The notes beneath the pieces were generated by a model, which saw only the letters and a list, made by a program, of their open reading frames with translations, made no database searches and was not told where the DNA came from. 64,000 bases of DNA from Burkholderiales bacterium PBB6 (GTDB lineage: Bacteria > Pseudomonadota > Gammaproteobacteria > Burkholderiales > Burkholderiaceae_C): positions 248,001-312,000 of the forward strand of contig NKIH01000006.1 in assembly GCA_002255925.1 (NCBI GenBank), given 5' to 3'. Shown here in pieces: positions 48,606 through 57,791 of this stretch. The first letter of the stretch is position 1. Each line of letters begins with the position of its first letter. A program made the translations under genes and the position numbers.

Positions 48606-48676
48606 GGCCACTTTGGCGCTCTTTTCGTTGATTACTGCACAGGCTGCAGCCTCAAGAATCGACGCAGGAGAGCCTC

Positions 48677-51600
48677 ATGCTTTGCACGCGTCCGTTCCTG
48701 CCCGATCTGCCCCCCGAGCCCGCCCACAGGCCCGGCCGCGGCATGGCTGGCGCAGCAACGGCGAAACGCTGGCTGCAAACCGCCCGAGGCCTGGCTGCAA
48801 CGGCCCTGCTGGGCCTGGCCGGTACCGCCTGGGCGCAGTGCGGCACGCTGCCCGTGACCTACCCGATCACCGCAGGCAGCAGCGCCCTGAACCTGAGTGG
48901 CACCAATGTCGTCAACGGCAGCACGGTGAGTGGCACCACCGGCGCCAGCATCACCATGGCGGGCGTGCGCACCGCGGCCGTTCCAGCCTCGTTCCCGGAC
49001 CTGCCCACACCGGTGAGCCCGATCTCGGTGAACAACCTGAGCATCGCCAACGGCACCACCTACACCTTCACGCCGGGCGACTACAACATCAACAACGCCA
49101 CCATCGGCACCTCGGCGACGATCGTCATCCAGGCGGGGGCACGGCTGTTTCTCAAAGGCAACATCAGCGCGGGTGCCGGCCTGGTGATCAATTCGGCCGG
49201 CCCGACCGAGATGGGCAAGTTTTTCCTGACGCCCAATGCCAACCTCACGGTGGGCTCCAGCAGCAGCATCCGCGGGATCATCTACAGCCCGGGCACGGGC
49301 AACAACGTCAGCATCGGTTCGGGCTCCATGCTCACCGGCGCCATCGTGGTCAATGGAGGCGTCACGCTGGGCGGCCTCACCGTCACGCTGACCAGCGCCG
49401 ACCAGACCGAACTGTCCAACGTCAGCACCTGTACCGACACCACCAAGCCCACGCTGGTGTCGGCCAGCCAGGTCTGCGGCAACCCGAAAAAGGCGACGCT
49501 GGTGTTTTCGGAAGAGCTCCGCAAGTCGCAGGCGCAAACCACCAGCAATTTCAGCATTCCCCTCAGCGTCATCACCAGCGCCGTGCTGGAGAACGACTAC
49601 AAGACCGTCACCCTGACCACCAGCGCGGCCATGGCCAGCTCGACCGCGGTGACCGTCAGCAATCTGGCGGATCTGGTGGGCAACGTGATCAACCCGGCCA
49701 GCAGTGCCGCGCTGTCTGCGCCCACGATGTACAGCGGCATCTACGGCAGTTACTTTGCGCAGAACGGCAACATCGGTCCGACGTACGCCTTCTCCGGCAC
49801 GCAGGCCAACCGCGTCGACAGCCAGATTTACTTCGGCTGGACGACCGGCGCGCCGGGCGTGGGCAGCACACCCGCGGACGGTTTCTCGGTGCGCTGGACC
49901 GGGGTGATCAAGGCCACCACCACGGGCACCTACGCCTTCGCGACCAACTCCGATGACGGTGTGCGGCTGTACATCGATGGCACCAAGGTCATCGACAACT
50001 GGACCCTGCACTCCCCCACGGTCGACGCCACCGCGAGCCGAATCAGCCTGACCGCCGGCAGCTATTACCCGGTCACGATGGAGTTCTTCGAGAACGCCGG
50101 TGACGCCACGGCGATGCTGGCCTGGCAAGAGCCCGCCGTGACAGGCACCACCTACTACATCATCCCAGCCGCCCAGCTCTACAACTGCACCTCGTCCGCG
50201 AGTGCGCTCAGTGGCTTCACCATCACGCCCTCGGCCAGTACGGCCTCGACCTGCGGCACCCAGACCCTGACGGTGAAGGCGCTGGACGTCGACCTCACCA
50301 GTGCCTTTCTGGCCTACACCGGCACCATCACCCTGAACACCGGCACCGGCCGCGGCACCTGGGCCAAGGGCAGCGGGCCCGTGCCGGGCGGCACGCTGGT
50401 GAACAACGGCGACGGCACGGCCACCTACACCTTCGTGGCGGGCGATGCCGGCGTGGCCAGGTTCACGCTGGCGCACAGCCTGGCCCAGAACGTGACCGCC
50501 ACCGTCACCAACGGCACCTACAGCGCCAGCGCCACGCCCATCCAGTACCGCGACAACGCCTTCGTGTTTGCTGAAGACCTGAGCAACAAGGTCAGTGGCA
50601 GCGACGTGGCCGTGGCCGGCCGACCGCACGACATGACGCTGAGCCTGCTGAAGAAGGACCCCAGCACCGGCTCGTGCGGCGTGGCCACCGACTACAGCGG
50701 CAGCCGGGCCCTGAAGTTCTGGCGTACCGATGCCGGCGGCACGCACACGGCACCCACGGTGGTCTCACCGGCGCTGACGATTCCTTCGGCCCAGCCGGGC
50801 GCCAACAACCTGACGCTCACCTTCACCAATGGCGTGGCCAGCTTCAACCTGGGCACCTCTGACCAGGGCCGGTATGCGTTGAACGTGCTCGACGATTCAC
50901 TCACCGCCGCCGCCACGTCGGTCAGCGGCGCCAGCAACACACTCACCGTGCGGCCCTTCGTGGTGATGATCCAGGCCATCAAGTACGGCAGCACGCTGAA
51001 CCCGAACGGCGCTGCCGCCACCGATGGCGTGCTGGGCCCGGCCGGGGCGAACTTCGGGGCAACGGTTGCGGCCTACACCTGGAACTCGGCGATGCTGACC
51101 AACGGCGCGGACACCAACAACACCGGCACGCCACTGGCCACCGCCACAGAAACCGCGATGAAGGCCGGCAACCGCGTCAACAGCTTTGCCAGCGCGGTGG
51201 TGCTCAGCCCGGTCGCAGCCTCTCAAACGCCGGCTGGCGGCACGATGGGCAGCCTGAACAACGGCACCATCGCCGGCAGCAGCTTCGCCAGCGGCGCGGC
51301 CAGTGTCAGCAACCTGCAATACACCGAGGTGGGCAGTTTTTCGCTCAACACCACGAGCGTGGTCAGCAACTTCCTGGGCAGCGGCCTGAGCCTGGATGCC
51401 GTGGTGACGAACAGCGCCGGCAGCCAGAACACCCGCGTGGGCCGCTTCGTGCCCGCCGGCTTCACCGTCAGCAACGCCAGCCTGGTGCACCGCAGCAGCG
51501 CTTCGTGCTCGCCCGCCTCCAGCTTCAGCTACCTGGGCGAGCCGTTCCAGCTCGGCTTCACCCTCACCGCCGTGAATGCGCTGGGCGCCACGACCACCAA

Positions 51601-52417
51601 TTACACCGGCAGCTACGCCAAGCTCAGCCCTGCATCGGCAGCCACCTGGAACCTCGCTGGCATCGACGGCAGCACCATGTTCAGCACCGCCACCAGCCCG
51701 GCACGGCTAACCCTGGGCAGCTCCACCGGCAGCTGGGCCAATGGCGTGGCCAGCAACATCACCCTGCTGGCCACGGCACAGCGCGGCACCATCGTCGACG
51801 GGCCGTTCAGCGCGAACTTCGGCATTGCGCCGGTCGACAGCGACGGCGTGGGCATGCAGACCTTCGACCTCGACACCACCTCGCCCGCCAACGGCAATGA
51901 CCACACGCTGCTGAGCGCCGTGGTGCTGCGCCATGGCCGCCTGCGCCTGGCCAATGCCATCGGTGCGCAACAGCGCCCGCTGGGCATGGACCTGCGCGCC
52001 CAGTACTGGAATGGCAGCGCCTGGGCCGACAACACACTCGACAGCTGCACCCGCGTGCCGGCCACGGCGGTGAATTTCGGCAATCTGCGCAAGACCCTGA
52101 CCGCCGCCGATACCGCCGTGAGCGGCAGCACCGTGAGCCTGATCGCCGGGGCCGGCAAGCTGGTGCTGGCCGCCCCGGGCGGCGGCCGCAGCGGCACGGT
52201 GGACGTGGCGCTGAGCCTGGGCGCCACGGCCACCGACAACTCCTGCCTGCAGACCTGGACACCTGCCGCCGGCGACGCCGCCACCGCAGGCGCCGGCCTG
52301 CCCTGGCTGCGCGGCGCCTGGTGCGGCAGCAGCCTCGACAAGGACCCCTCTGCCCGAGCCAGCTTCGGCCTGTTCAAGGGCAACGACAACCTCATCTACC
52401 AGCGCGAGAACTACTGA
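48677..52417 (+). CDS. mshQ: Large surface protein MshQ-like with PA14 domain
   Basis: 1246 residues, predicted exported: a long n-region, hydrophobic stretch LAATALLGLAGTAWA and cleavage before QCG near residue 55. Residues about 60-265 are Thr/Ser/Gly-rich beta-type repeats (TFTPGDYNINNATIGTS), about 270-345 an Ig-like block, about 350-505 a PA14 carbohydrate-binding-like domain (YGSYFAQNG, DGVRLYIDGTKVIDNW), and the last 650 residues match what I recall of the conserved MshQ C-terminal region, with VPAGFTVSNASLVHRS. AGGAG lies 6 bp before the ATG at 48677, which decides the start. Probably a tip adhesin or assembly factor of the pilus; function in the family is poorly known. Downstream genes follow at once. 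Confidence 0.85.
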   Translation: MLCTRPFLPDLPPEPAHRPGRGMAGAATAKRWLQTARGLAATALLGLAGTAWAQCGTLPVTYPITAGSSALNLSGTNVVNGSTVSGTTGASITMAGVRTAAVPASFPDLPTPVSPISVNNLSIANGTTYTFTPGDYNINNATIGTSATIVIQAGARLFLKGNISAGAGLVINSAGPTEMGKFFLTPNANLTVGSSSSIRGIIYSPGTGNNVSIGSGSMLTGAIVVNGGVTLGGLTVTLTSADQTELSNVSTCTDTTKPTLVSASQVCGNPKKATLVFSEELRKSQAQTTSNFSIPLSVITSAVLENDYKTVTLTTSAAMASSTAVTVSNLADLVGNVINPASSAALSAPTMYSGIYGSYFAQNGNIGPTYAFSGTQANRVDSQIYFGWTTGAPGVGSTPADGFSVRWTGVIKATTTGTYAFATNSDDGVRLYIDGTKVIDNWTLHSPTVDATASRISLTAGSYYPVTMEFFENAGDATAMLAWQEPAVTGTTYYIIPAAQLYNCTSSASALSGFTITPSASTASTCGTQTLTVKALDVDLTSAFLAYTGTITLNTGTGRGTWAKGSGPVPGGTLVNNGDGTATYTFVAGDAGVARFTLAHSLAQNVTATVTNGTYSASATPIQYRDNAFVFAEDLSNKVSGSDVAVAGRPHDMTLSLLKKDPSTGSCGVATDYSGSRALKFWRTDAGGTHTAPTVVSPALTIPSAQPGANNLTLTFTNGVASFNLGTSDQGRYALNVLDDSLTAAATSVSGASNTLTVRPFVVMIQAIKYGSTLNPNGAAATDGVLGPAGANFGATVAAYTWNSAMLTNGADTNNTGTPLATATETAMKAGNRVNSFASAVVLSPVAASQTPAGGTMGSLNNGTIAGSSFASGAASVSNLQYTEVGSFSLNTTSVVSNFLGSGLSLDAVVTNSAGSQNTRVGRFVPAGFTVSNASLVHRSSASCSPASSFSYLGEPFQLGFTLTAVNALGATTTNYTGSYAKLSPASAATWNLAGIDGSTMFSTATSPARLTLGSSTGSWANGVASNITLLATAQRGTIVDGPFSANFGIAPVDSDGVGMQTFDLDTTSPANGNDHTLLSAVVLRHGRLRLANAIGAQQRPLGMDLRAQYWNGSAWADNTLDSCTRVPATAVNFGNLRKTLTAADTAVSGSTVSLIAGAGKLVLAAPGGGRSGTVDVALSLGATATDNSCLQTWTPAAGDAATAGAGLPWLRGAWCGSSLDKDPSARASFGLFKGNDNLIYQRENY

Positions 52418-52418
52418 C

Positions 52419-53525
52419 ATGCGATGGCCCTGGCAACGCGCTGCCGCGCGACACGACACCCTGGTCTTCAGCCTTGGCGCTGGCACCCTGGACTGGTTGC
52501 TGGGCGACACGCGCACCCAGCCGCCCACCGTGCGGCGCTGGGGCAGTGAGCCGCTGGCAGAAGACGGCGCGCTGCCCGACGCCGAGCTGCTGCGCAGCCT
52601 GAGCCACAGCGCCGGCACCGCCACGGCGGTGTTGCCCCTGAGCGGCTACCAGCTGCTGCAGATCGAGGCGCCGGCCGTGCCGCCCGACGAGCTGCGCGCC
52701 GCCGCCCGCTGGCACATCCGCGAACGGGTGGACGTGCATGTCGACGACCTGACCCTCGACGTGCTGCGCGTTGGCCGGCCGCAGGCGCCGACGGTGGGCC
52801 AGGGTCAGTTGTTCGTGATCGCTGCACCCACCACGCGCGTCGTGCAGCTCAATGCGACGGCAGAGTCAGCCCGCTGGCCGCTGCAGGTGATTGATGTCAC
52901 CGACCTGGCCCAGCGCAATCTGCACACCGCCGCCGCAGGCGCCGCCGACCTGGCCGACCGCGCCACCGCCTGCCTCATGCAGCACGGCAGCAGCAGCCTG
53001 ATCACCATCTGCGTGGGCGACGAGCTGTACTACAGCCGCCGCCTGGACTGGGACGCCGAGCTGCTGGACCGCGCTGCTGCCGCACGTGCCAAGAGCACAT
53101 CGGCAGCCACGGACGCGAATGAGCCGGCGTTCGCCGCATCAGGCCTGGAGGGTGCCGAGCTGGGCGCATCGGGCAGCTTCACGTTTTCGCTCGACGACAT
53201 CGGCCTGCCACCGGCGATCGAGCTGGGTGCAGACACCGAAGACGCAGGCTCACGCCTGGTGGTGGAGCTGCAGCGGTCCTTCGATGTGTGGGAGCGCTCC
53301 TGGCCCGACCTGCCGCTGGGCGTGCTGTGGCTGCACCACACGGGTGACACCGACGCCACCAGCCAGTACCTGCAAGAGCTGCTGGGCATGCGTGTGATGC
53401 CCTTGAACCTGCAGCAGCTCTACACGCCCGCCACGGCCGGCGATGACGCCGCCAGCACGCCGCTGCCCGAACCTCAGGTGCCGCTGCTCGGCGCCTTGCT
53501 GCGGCATGTCCGCTTGGAGCCTTGA
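52419..53525 (+). CDS. mshI: MSHA biogenesis protein MshI-like (PilM-type)
   Basis: 368 residues. The N-terminal part has an actin-like PilM/GspL-type fold: LVFSLGAGTLDWLLGD, AVLPLSGYQLLQIEAPAVPPDELRAAARWHI and SLITICVGDELYYSRRLDWD. There is no membrane segment, unlike GspL, so it is probably cytoplasmic and recruits the PilN-like protein encoded next. One base separates it from mshQ. Assignment to MshI is by position and weak similarity. Confidence 0.78.
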   Translation: MRWPWQRAAARHDTLVFSLGAGTLDWLLGDTRTQPPTVRRWGSEPLAEDGALPDAELLRSLSHSAGTATAVLPLSGYQLLQIEAPAVPPDELRAAARWHIRERVDVHVDDLTLDVLRVGRPQAPTVGQGQLFVIAAPTTRVVQLNATAESARWPLQVIDVTDLAQRNLHTAAAGAADLADRATACLMQHGSSSLITICVGDELYYSRRLDWDAELLDRAAAARAKSTSAATDANEPAFAASGLEGAELGASGSFTFSLDDIGLPPAIELGADTEDAGSRLVVELQRSFDVWERSWPDLPLGVLWLHHTGDTDATSQYLQELLGMRVMPLNLQQLYTPATAGDDAASTPLPEPQVPLLGALLRHVRLEP

Positions 53526-53526
53526 G

Positions 53527-54258
53527 ATGGCCCAGCAGATCAACCTTCACACGCCCGTCCTGCTCGCGCCACGCCTGATCTTCAGCGCGAAGACGCTGCT
53601 GCTCGGCCTCGGCATCCTGAGCATCGTGCTGAGCCTGGCCAGCGGTGGCGTCTGGCTGCTGCAGCGCCAGCGCGCCGCCGATCACGAGGTGCTGCAAGCC
53701 CGCCAGGCGGCAGACCGCCAACAGCTCACCGCCGCGCTTCAACTGGCGCGCGCCCGCATCGACCCCAACACCTTGAACCTGGAATTGCGCACACTGCAGG
53801 CCGAACTGCCGCGACTGCGCGAACGGCTCTCGGCCATGGAAAGCGCGCAGCTGGCCCCGGGCCGCCACCACTCTGACGCGCTGGCCCTGGTGGCCCGCAC
53901 GCTGCCGGAATCAGTCTGGTTGACGGGCGTGCAACTGGCCCCCGATCAAGCCTCGGTGGAAGGGCTGACGCTCGACCCCGGCGCGCTGCAGGCCTGGCTG
54001 CCCGTGCTGGGCAAGCTGGCCTTGCCGAAAGACGCCAACAACGCCCAGGCCCTTGGCGCGGTCGAGGTGCAGTTGCAGGGGGCTTCGGCCACCGACGCGG
54101 CGGCTGGCATGGCCACAGGCAGCGGCGTGCTGTCGGGCGCCGCAACCACCCCGGCCAGCACCGCCCGCACACCGCCGCCGATGTGGCGCTTCAAGGTGGC
54201 CACCCAGGCGCATGCCGGCCTGCGCCCGGCCGCCCCCGCACAAGGAGGTGCGCCATGA
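53527..54258 (+). CDS. PilN-like MSHA assembly protein
   Basis: 243 residues. The N-terminus MAQQINLHTPVLLAPRLIF resembles the PilN motif INL that docks onto PilM-like proteins. A single membrane span (about residues 20-43) is followed by a coiled coil (about 45-110) and a periplasmic alpha/beta domain with ALVARTLPESVWLTGVQLAPDQASVEG. In Vibrio-type loci this place is taken by a second mshI-like gene. Starts 1 bp after mshI and overlaps mshJ by 4 bp. Confidence 0.8.
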   Translation: MAQQINLHTPVLLAPRLIFSAKTLLLGLGILSIVLSLASGGVWLLQRQRAADHEVLQARQAADRQQLTAALQLARARIDPNTLNLELRTLQAELPRLRERLSAMESAQLAPGRHHSDALALVARTLPESVWLTGVQLAPDQASVEGLTLDPGALQAWLPVLGKLALPKDANNAQALGAVEVQLQGASATDAAAGMATGSGVLSGAATTPASTARTPPPMWRFKVATQAHAGLRPAAPAQGGAP

Positions 54259-55007
54259 TGGCGACCACCCTGGCCCGCTGGGCCCGATTGATTGATGGCT
54301 TGAGCCTGCGCGAACGGGCCTTCCTGTTCGCCTCGCTGGCAATGCTGCTGCTGGCCGTGGCCGACCAGCTGGTGATCAGCCCCAGCCTGCGGCAACAAGG
54401 CGAATGGCGCCAGACCGGTATCGCCGGTTCCGCCGAGCTGGCCGCGATGAGCAAGGAGCTGGACGGTCTGAGCCGCGATGCCGGACACGCGGGCACAGAC
54501 CCGCAGTTGCAGGCCCTGATCCAGAGCGTGGAGCGCGCCCGCGCCGAGCGTGCCGAACTGCTGCTGATGCTGCAAGGTGGCCGCGACGAGGCCGTGCCCG
54601 CCGTGGCGCTGCCCAAGCTGCTGGCGACCGTTCTGCAGCGCCATGCCCGGGTCAGCCTGGTGCGCCTGGAATCCGGCGCTACCGGTGCAAACAGCGGCGC
54701 AAACAGCGCTGCAGGCCGGGCCGCAGCGCCAGGCCTGACGGCAGCGTCGGCCGCGATGCAGAGCCTGGCCAGCGCGCCAGGCGGCACGCCTGCCAACCCC
54801 GCGCCCGCCGCCGCGAACGAGACAAGGCCGGGCGACTGGCAAGGCGCCAAGCTGACGATCTCCGGCCAGTACGCCGACCTGCAGCAGTTTCTGGCCGAGC
54901 TGGAGCGCACCCTGCCCGGGCTGCGCTGGGGCACGTTGAGCCTGCAGCGAGAACAAGGCCAGCCGCTGCTCAGCGTGCAGCTGTGGCTGGCAGGGAGCGC
55001 GCCATGA
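54255..55007 (+). CDS. mshJ: MSHA biogenesis protein MshJ-like (PilO-type)
   Basis: 250 residues, bitopic inner-membrane protein: short cytoplasmic start, one membrane span (AFLFASLAMLLLAVADQLVI, about 22-41), coiled coil, Ala/Gly-rich linker and a C-terminal ferredoxin-like domain (WQGAKLTISGQYADLQQFL). AAGGAGG lies 6 bp before the ATG at 54255, which overlaps the previous stop as ATGA. Works with the PilN-like protein in the alignment complex. Confidence 0.83.
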   Translation: MMATTLARWARLIDGLSLRERAFLFASLAMLLLAVADQLVISPSLRQQGEWRQTGIAGSAELAAMSKELDGLSRDAGHAGTDPQLQALIQSVERARAERAELLLMLQGGRDEAVPAVALPKLLATVLQRHARVSLVRLESGATGANSGANSAAGRAAAPGLTAASAAMQSLASAPGGTPANPAPAAANETRPGDWQGAKLTISGQYADLQQFLAELERTLPGLRWGTLSLQREQGQPLLSVQLWLAGSAP

Positions 55008-55450
55008 ACCAACCCCGCACGCTCCTGACACTGGCGCTGGTCTGCCTGCCCCTGGCGCTGGCCCATGCACCCGCCCAGGCCCAGCGCGACCCCACGCGTC
55101 CGCCCGATGCCTCGGGCCTGAATGCACCGCCCGCCGGCACAGCCACCGCAGCAGCGAACGCCCCTGCTGCCTCGGGCACCGCCGCAGGCATGCCCGAGGC
55201 AGCACAGCCCGGCCAGCACCTGATGGTGATCAACGGCAAGCCGTACGTGGTGGAACGCGGCTGGCTGCGCGGCGTGGGCGACAAGCTCGGCGACGCACGC
55301 ATTGAACGCATCACGGCCCAGGAGATCTGGCTGCGCGACGCCAACGGGCTGCGCAAGTTGCCGCTGTATCCGCAGATCAGCCTGACGCCCTCGACAGCAT
55401 TGAAGACCTCGAAGACCTCGCCCTCGGCGAAGAAAGAGACAACCCCATGA
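55004..55450 (+). CDS. mshK: MSHA biogenesis protein MshK-like (PilP/GspC-type)
   Basis: 148 residues with an N-terminal signal (LLTLALVCLPLALAHAPAQA) and then RDPTRPP, the typical PilP/GspB-like motif. A linker leads to a C-terminal periplasmic domain (MVINGKPYVVERGWLRGVGDKLGDARIERI) related to the HR domain that contacts the secretin. Starts in a 4-bp overlap with mshJ and ends overlapping mshL by 4 bp. The same frame stays open for 200 codons upstream within mshJ, which is coincidental. Confidence 0.85.
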   Translation: MNQPRTLLTLALVCLPLALAHAPAQAQRDPTRPPDASGLNAPPAGTATAAANAPAASGTAAGMPEAAQPGQHLMVINGKPYVVERGWLRGVGDKLGDARIERITAQEIWLRDANGLRKLPLYPQISLTPSTALKTSKTSPSAKKETTP

Positions 55451-57648
55451 CCCCGACCCAGATCCTCGCCCGTGGCGGATTGCTGAGCAGCCTGCTGAGC
55501 CTGGGCGCCTGTGCCCCGATCAACACCGCCGTGCCCGGCCAGCTGCCGCTGAAGACGCCGGTGCAGACCGTGCTGGAGCTGCAGCCCGACAGCCTGGTCA
55601 AGCCGGCACCAACCGCCCGGGTGGAAGCCCGTGTGGAGCCGGTGGCGACTGCCGCCAACGCTGCTGCAGCCCCGACTCCCCGCGCCGAGCCACCGGCCGA
55701 GCCCCGCTTCGATCTGATCGTCAACAGTGCCCCGGCGCGCGACGTTTTTCTGGCGCTGGCCTCCGACGGCCGCTACAACGTGCTGGTGCACCCCGACCTG
55801 GCGGGCCAGATTTCGGTGACGCTGCGCCGCGTGACGATGCGCGAGGCGATGGAAGCCCTGCGTGATGTGTACGGCTATGACTTCAAGGTGGAAGGCCGCC
55901 GCATCACGGTGTTTCCGCCGACGATGCAGTCACGCGTCTTTGTTGTGAATTACCTGCACTCGCAACGCAGTGGCCGCAGCGATGTGCGCGTCAGCTCTGG
56001 CGCTGCCCCGGCGAACAACAGCAGCGGCACCAACGGTGGGAACAGCAGTGGCGGCAACGGCGCAGGTGGCACCAGCCAGAGCCAGCCCGACAGCAGCCAG
56101 ATCACCACGCAGTCACGCAACGACTTGTGGGCCGAGCTGGGTGAATCGGTGCGCGCCATGATCGGCACCGCCGGCGGCCGCAGCGTGATCGTCAGCCCGC
56201 AATCGGGCCTGCTGGCGGTGCGTGCCATGCCCGACGAGTTGCGCCAGGTAGAGGCCATGCTCAGCGCAGCCCGCATGGCGGTGGAGCGGCAGGTGATGCT
56301 GGACGTGAAGATCGTGCAGGTGGAACTGCGTGAAGGCTTCCAGAGCGGCATCGACTGGTCCATCCTGCGGGGCCGTGGCGCCGCAGGCAGCCTGAACGGC
56401 AACGCCACCAACCCGCTGCTGAGCAATGCCAACGGCCTGCCTACCTTGACCAGCGGCCTGAGCACCGCCGCCGATGCCCTGAGCGGCCCGCTGGGCGGCA
56501 ACGGGCTGTTCGGCCTGTCACTGGCCGGCAATGGCTTCCAGGCCGTCATGGGCTTTCTGGAAACCCACGGCGAGGTGCAGACCTTGTCGAGCCCCCGCCT
56601 GGCCACGCTGAACAACCAGAAGGCCGTGCTGAAGGTGGGCATCGACGACTACTTCGTCACCAATGTCTCCGGCGGCACCACCGGCACCGGCAACACCACC
56701 TCGACCACCGGCAACACCACCACGATGCCGACGCTGACACTGACGCCGTTTTTCTCCGGCATCGCGCTGGACGTGACGCCACAGATCGACGAAGGCCACA
56801 TGATCACGCTGCATGTGCACCCCTCGGTCAGCTCAGTCACTGAGCGCAACAAGCAGGTGGATCTGGGCACCATGGGCGCATACAAGCTGCCGCTGGCCTC
56901 CAGCAGCATCAACGAGACCGACACCATCGTGCGCATTCCGGATGGCCAGATCGTGGCCATCGGCGGGCTGATGCAGACCGAAACCGTGCGTCAGACCTCG
57001 GGCCTGCCGGGCAGCGGCGCCAATCCGGTCACGGCCAGCGTGCTGGGCAACCGCGCCAACACGGGCAAGAAGAAGGAGTTGGTGGTGCTGATCAAGCCGT
57101 CCATCATCCGCTCCAGCGAAGACTGGCAGGCGCAAACCCAGGCCGCCTGGGCTTCTCTGGCGGACACCGATACGCCCGTGCGGGTGATTCGGGTGGATGG
57201 GCATGGCAGCAGCCAGAGCACGGGCAGGCCGATGAGTGGCCCTGCGGCGGCACCGGTCATGGCACCGGCAACTGCGCCCGCCACATCGCCTGCAACGTCG
57301 CCCGCCACGTCGCCAAAAGCCGGCACGAAGGTCGAGCTCCAGACCCCGCCGGCAACCGCGACCACGGACGCGACGACACAACTGGCAGCGGCCGCCCCCG
57401 GCGTGGGCGGCGCACCCTGGCCCGTCGGCACCACCGGCGGTCGCCCGCAGGTGCGCCTGTATCGGCTGCGGGCCGGCGCTTACGGCGCGGACCTGCCAGA
57501 CACCACGACAACCGCGAGTGTTGCCGTCGCCACCACCAAGGCATCAGCCAAGCACCGCCGTGCAACCGATTCCGACACGCTGGAGGCCCAAGCTTCGTCC
57601 AGGCACAAGAAGGGCACCCGACAACTCGCCAGCCTCAGCCCGCGCTGA
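55447..57648 (+). CDS. mshL: MSHA pilus secretin MshL with C-terminal extension
   Basis: Outer-membrane channel for the pilus, 733 residues. The lipobox LGAC (Cys22) predicts a lipoprotein. Periplasmic N-domain with STN-like FDLIVNSAPARDVFLALASDG (about 95-180), a Ser/Gly/Asn-rich linker (about 195-220), an N1-like domain with RQVEAMLSAARMAVERQVML, and the secretin core (about 340-555) with ETHGEVQTLSSPRLATLNNQ and RIPDGQIVAIGGLMQTE; KKELVVLIKPSII ends the core. The last about 170 residues are Ala/Pro/Thr-rich with four 12-bp coding repeats and a basic end, unlike usual secretins. Last gene before a bidirectional terminator. Confidence 0.92.
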   Translation: MTPTQILARGGLLSSLLSLGACAPINTAVPGQLPLKTPVQTVLELQPDSLVKPAPTARVEARVEPVATAANAAAAPTPRAEPPAEPRFDLIVNSAPARDVFLALASDGRYNVLVHPDLAGQISVTLRRVTMREAMEALRDVYGYDFKVEGRRITVFPPTMQSRVFVVNYLHSQRSGRSDVRVSSGAAPANNSSGTNGGNSSGGNGAGGTSQSQPDSSQITTQSRNDLWAELGESVRAMIGTAGGRSVIVSPQSGLLAVRAMPDELRQVEAMLSAARMAVERQVMLDVKIVQVELREGFQSGIDWSILRGRGAAGSLNGNATNPLLSNANGLPTLTSGLSTAADALSGPLGGNGLFGLSLAGNGFQAVMGFLETHGEVQTLSSPRLATLNNQKAVLKVGIDDYFVTNVSGGTTGTGNTTSTTGNTTTMPTLTLTPFFSGIALDVTPQIDEGHMITLHVHPSVSSVTERNKQVDLGTMGAYKLPLASSSINETDTIVRIPDGQIVAIGGLMQTETVRQTSGLPGSGANPVTASVLGNRANTGKKKELVVLIKPSIIRSSEDWQAQTQAAWASLADTDTPVRVIRVDGHGSSQSTGRPMSGPAAAPVMAPATAPATSPATSPATSPKAGTKVELQTPPATATTDATTQLAAAAPGVGGAPWPVGTTGGRPQVRLYRLRAGAYGADLPDTTTTASVAVATTKASAKHRRATDSDTLEAQASSRHKKGTRQLASLSPR
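57268..57315 (+). repeat. Four tandem 12-bp units in the mshL tail
   Basis: Four 12-bp units (57268-57279, 57280-57291, 57292-57303, 57304-57315) encode Ala-Thr-Ala/Ser-Pro each time. Such in-frame repeats allow length change by slippage without frameshift. Confidence 0.75.
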
Positions 57649-57685
57649 GCGATTCGAGACAGTTCAGCGGACCCGAGCGCGCATG

Positions 57686-57715
57686 AAAAAGAGGCCCCTC
57701 GGGGCCTCTTCTTTT
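57686..57715. terminator. Bidirectional rho-independent terminator between mshL and gltA
   Basis: AAGAGGCCCC (57689-57698) and GGGGCCTCTT (57701-57710) form a ten-base perfect palindrome, flanked by AAAAA on the left and CTTTT on the right. It can end the msh transcript on the plus strand and the gltA transcript on the minus strand. Confidence 0.93.
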
Positions 57716-57791
57716 GGGCGGGCCACAAGGGCCCGGCAGCTGGTGTGGTGGCCTCACGGACGGCGCTGAAACGCCCTCCGTGGACACGCCA

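Noticed and set aside
48632-50746. 704-codon minus-strand open frame opposite mshQ
   Set aside because: Gly/Ala/His/Arg-rich shadow; the plus-strand frame has a signal peptide, PA14 domain and a strong ribosome binding site.
54404-55450. mshK frame extended 200 codons upstream
   Set aside because: The extension overlaps mshJ completely in another frame; the ATG at 55004 gives a signal peptide and 4-bp overlap, as expected.
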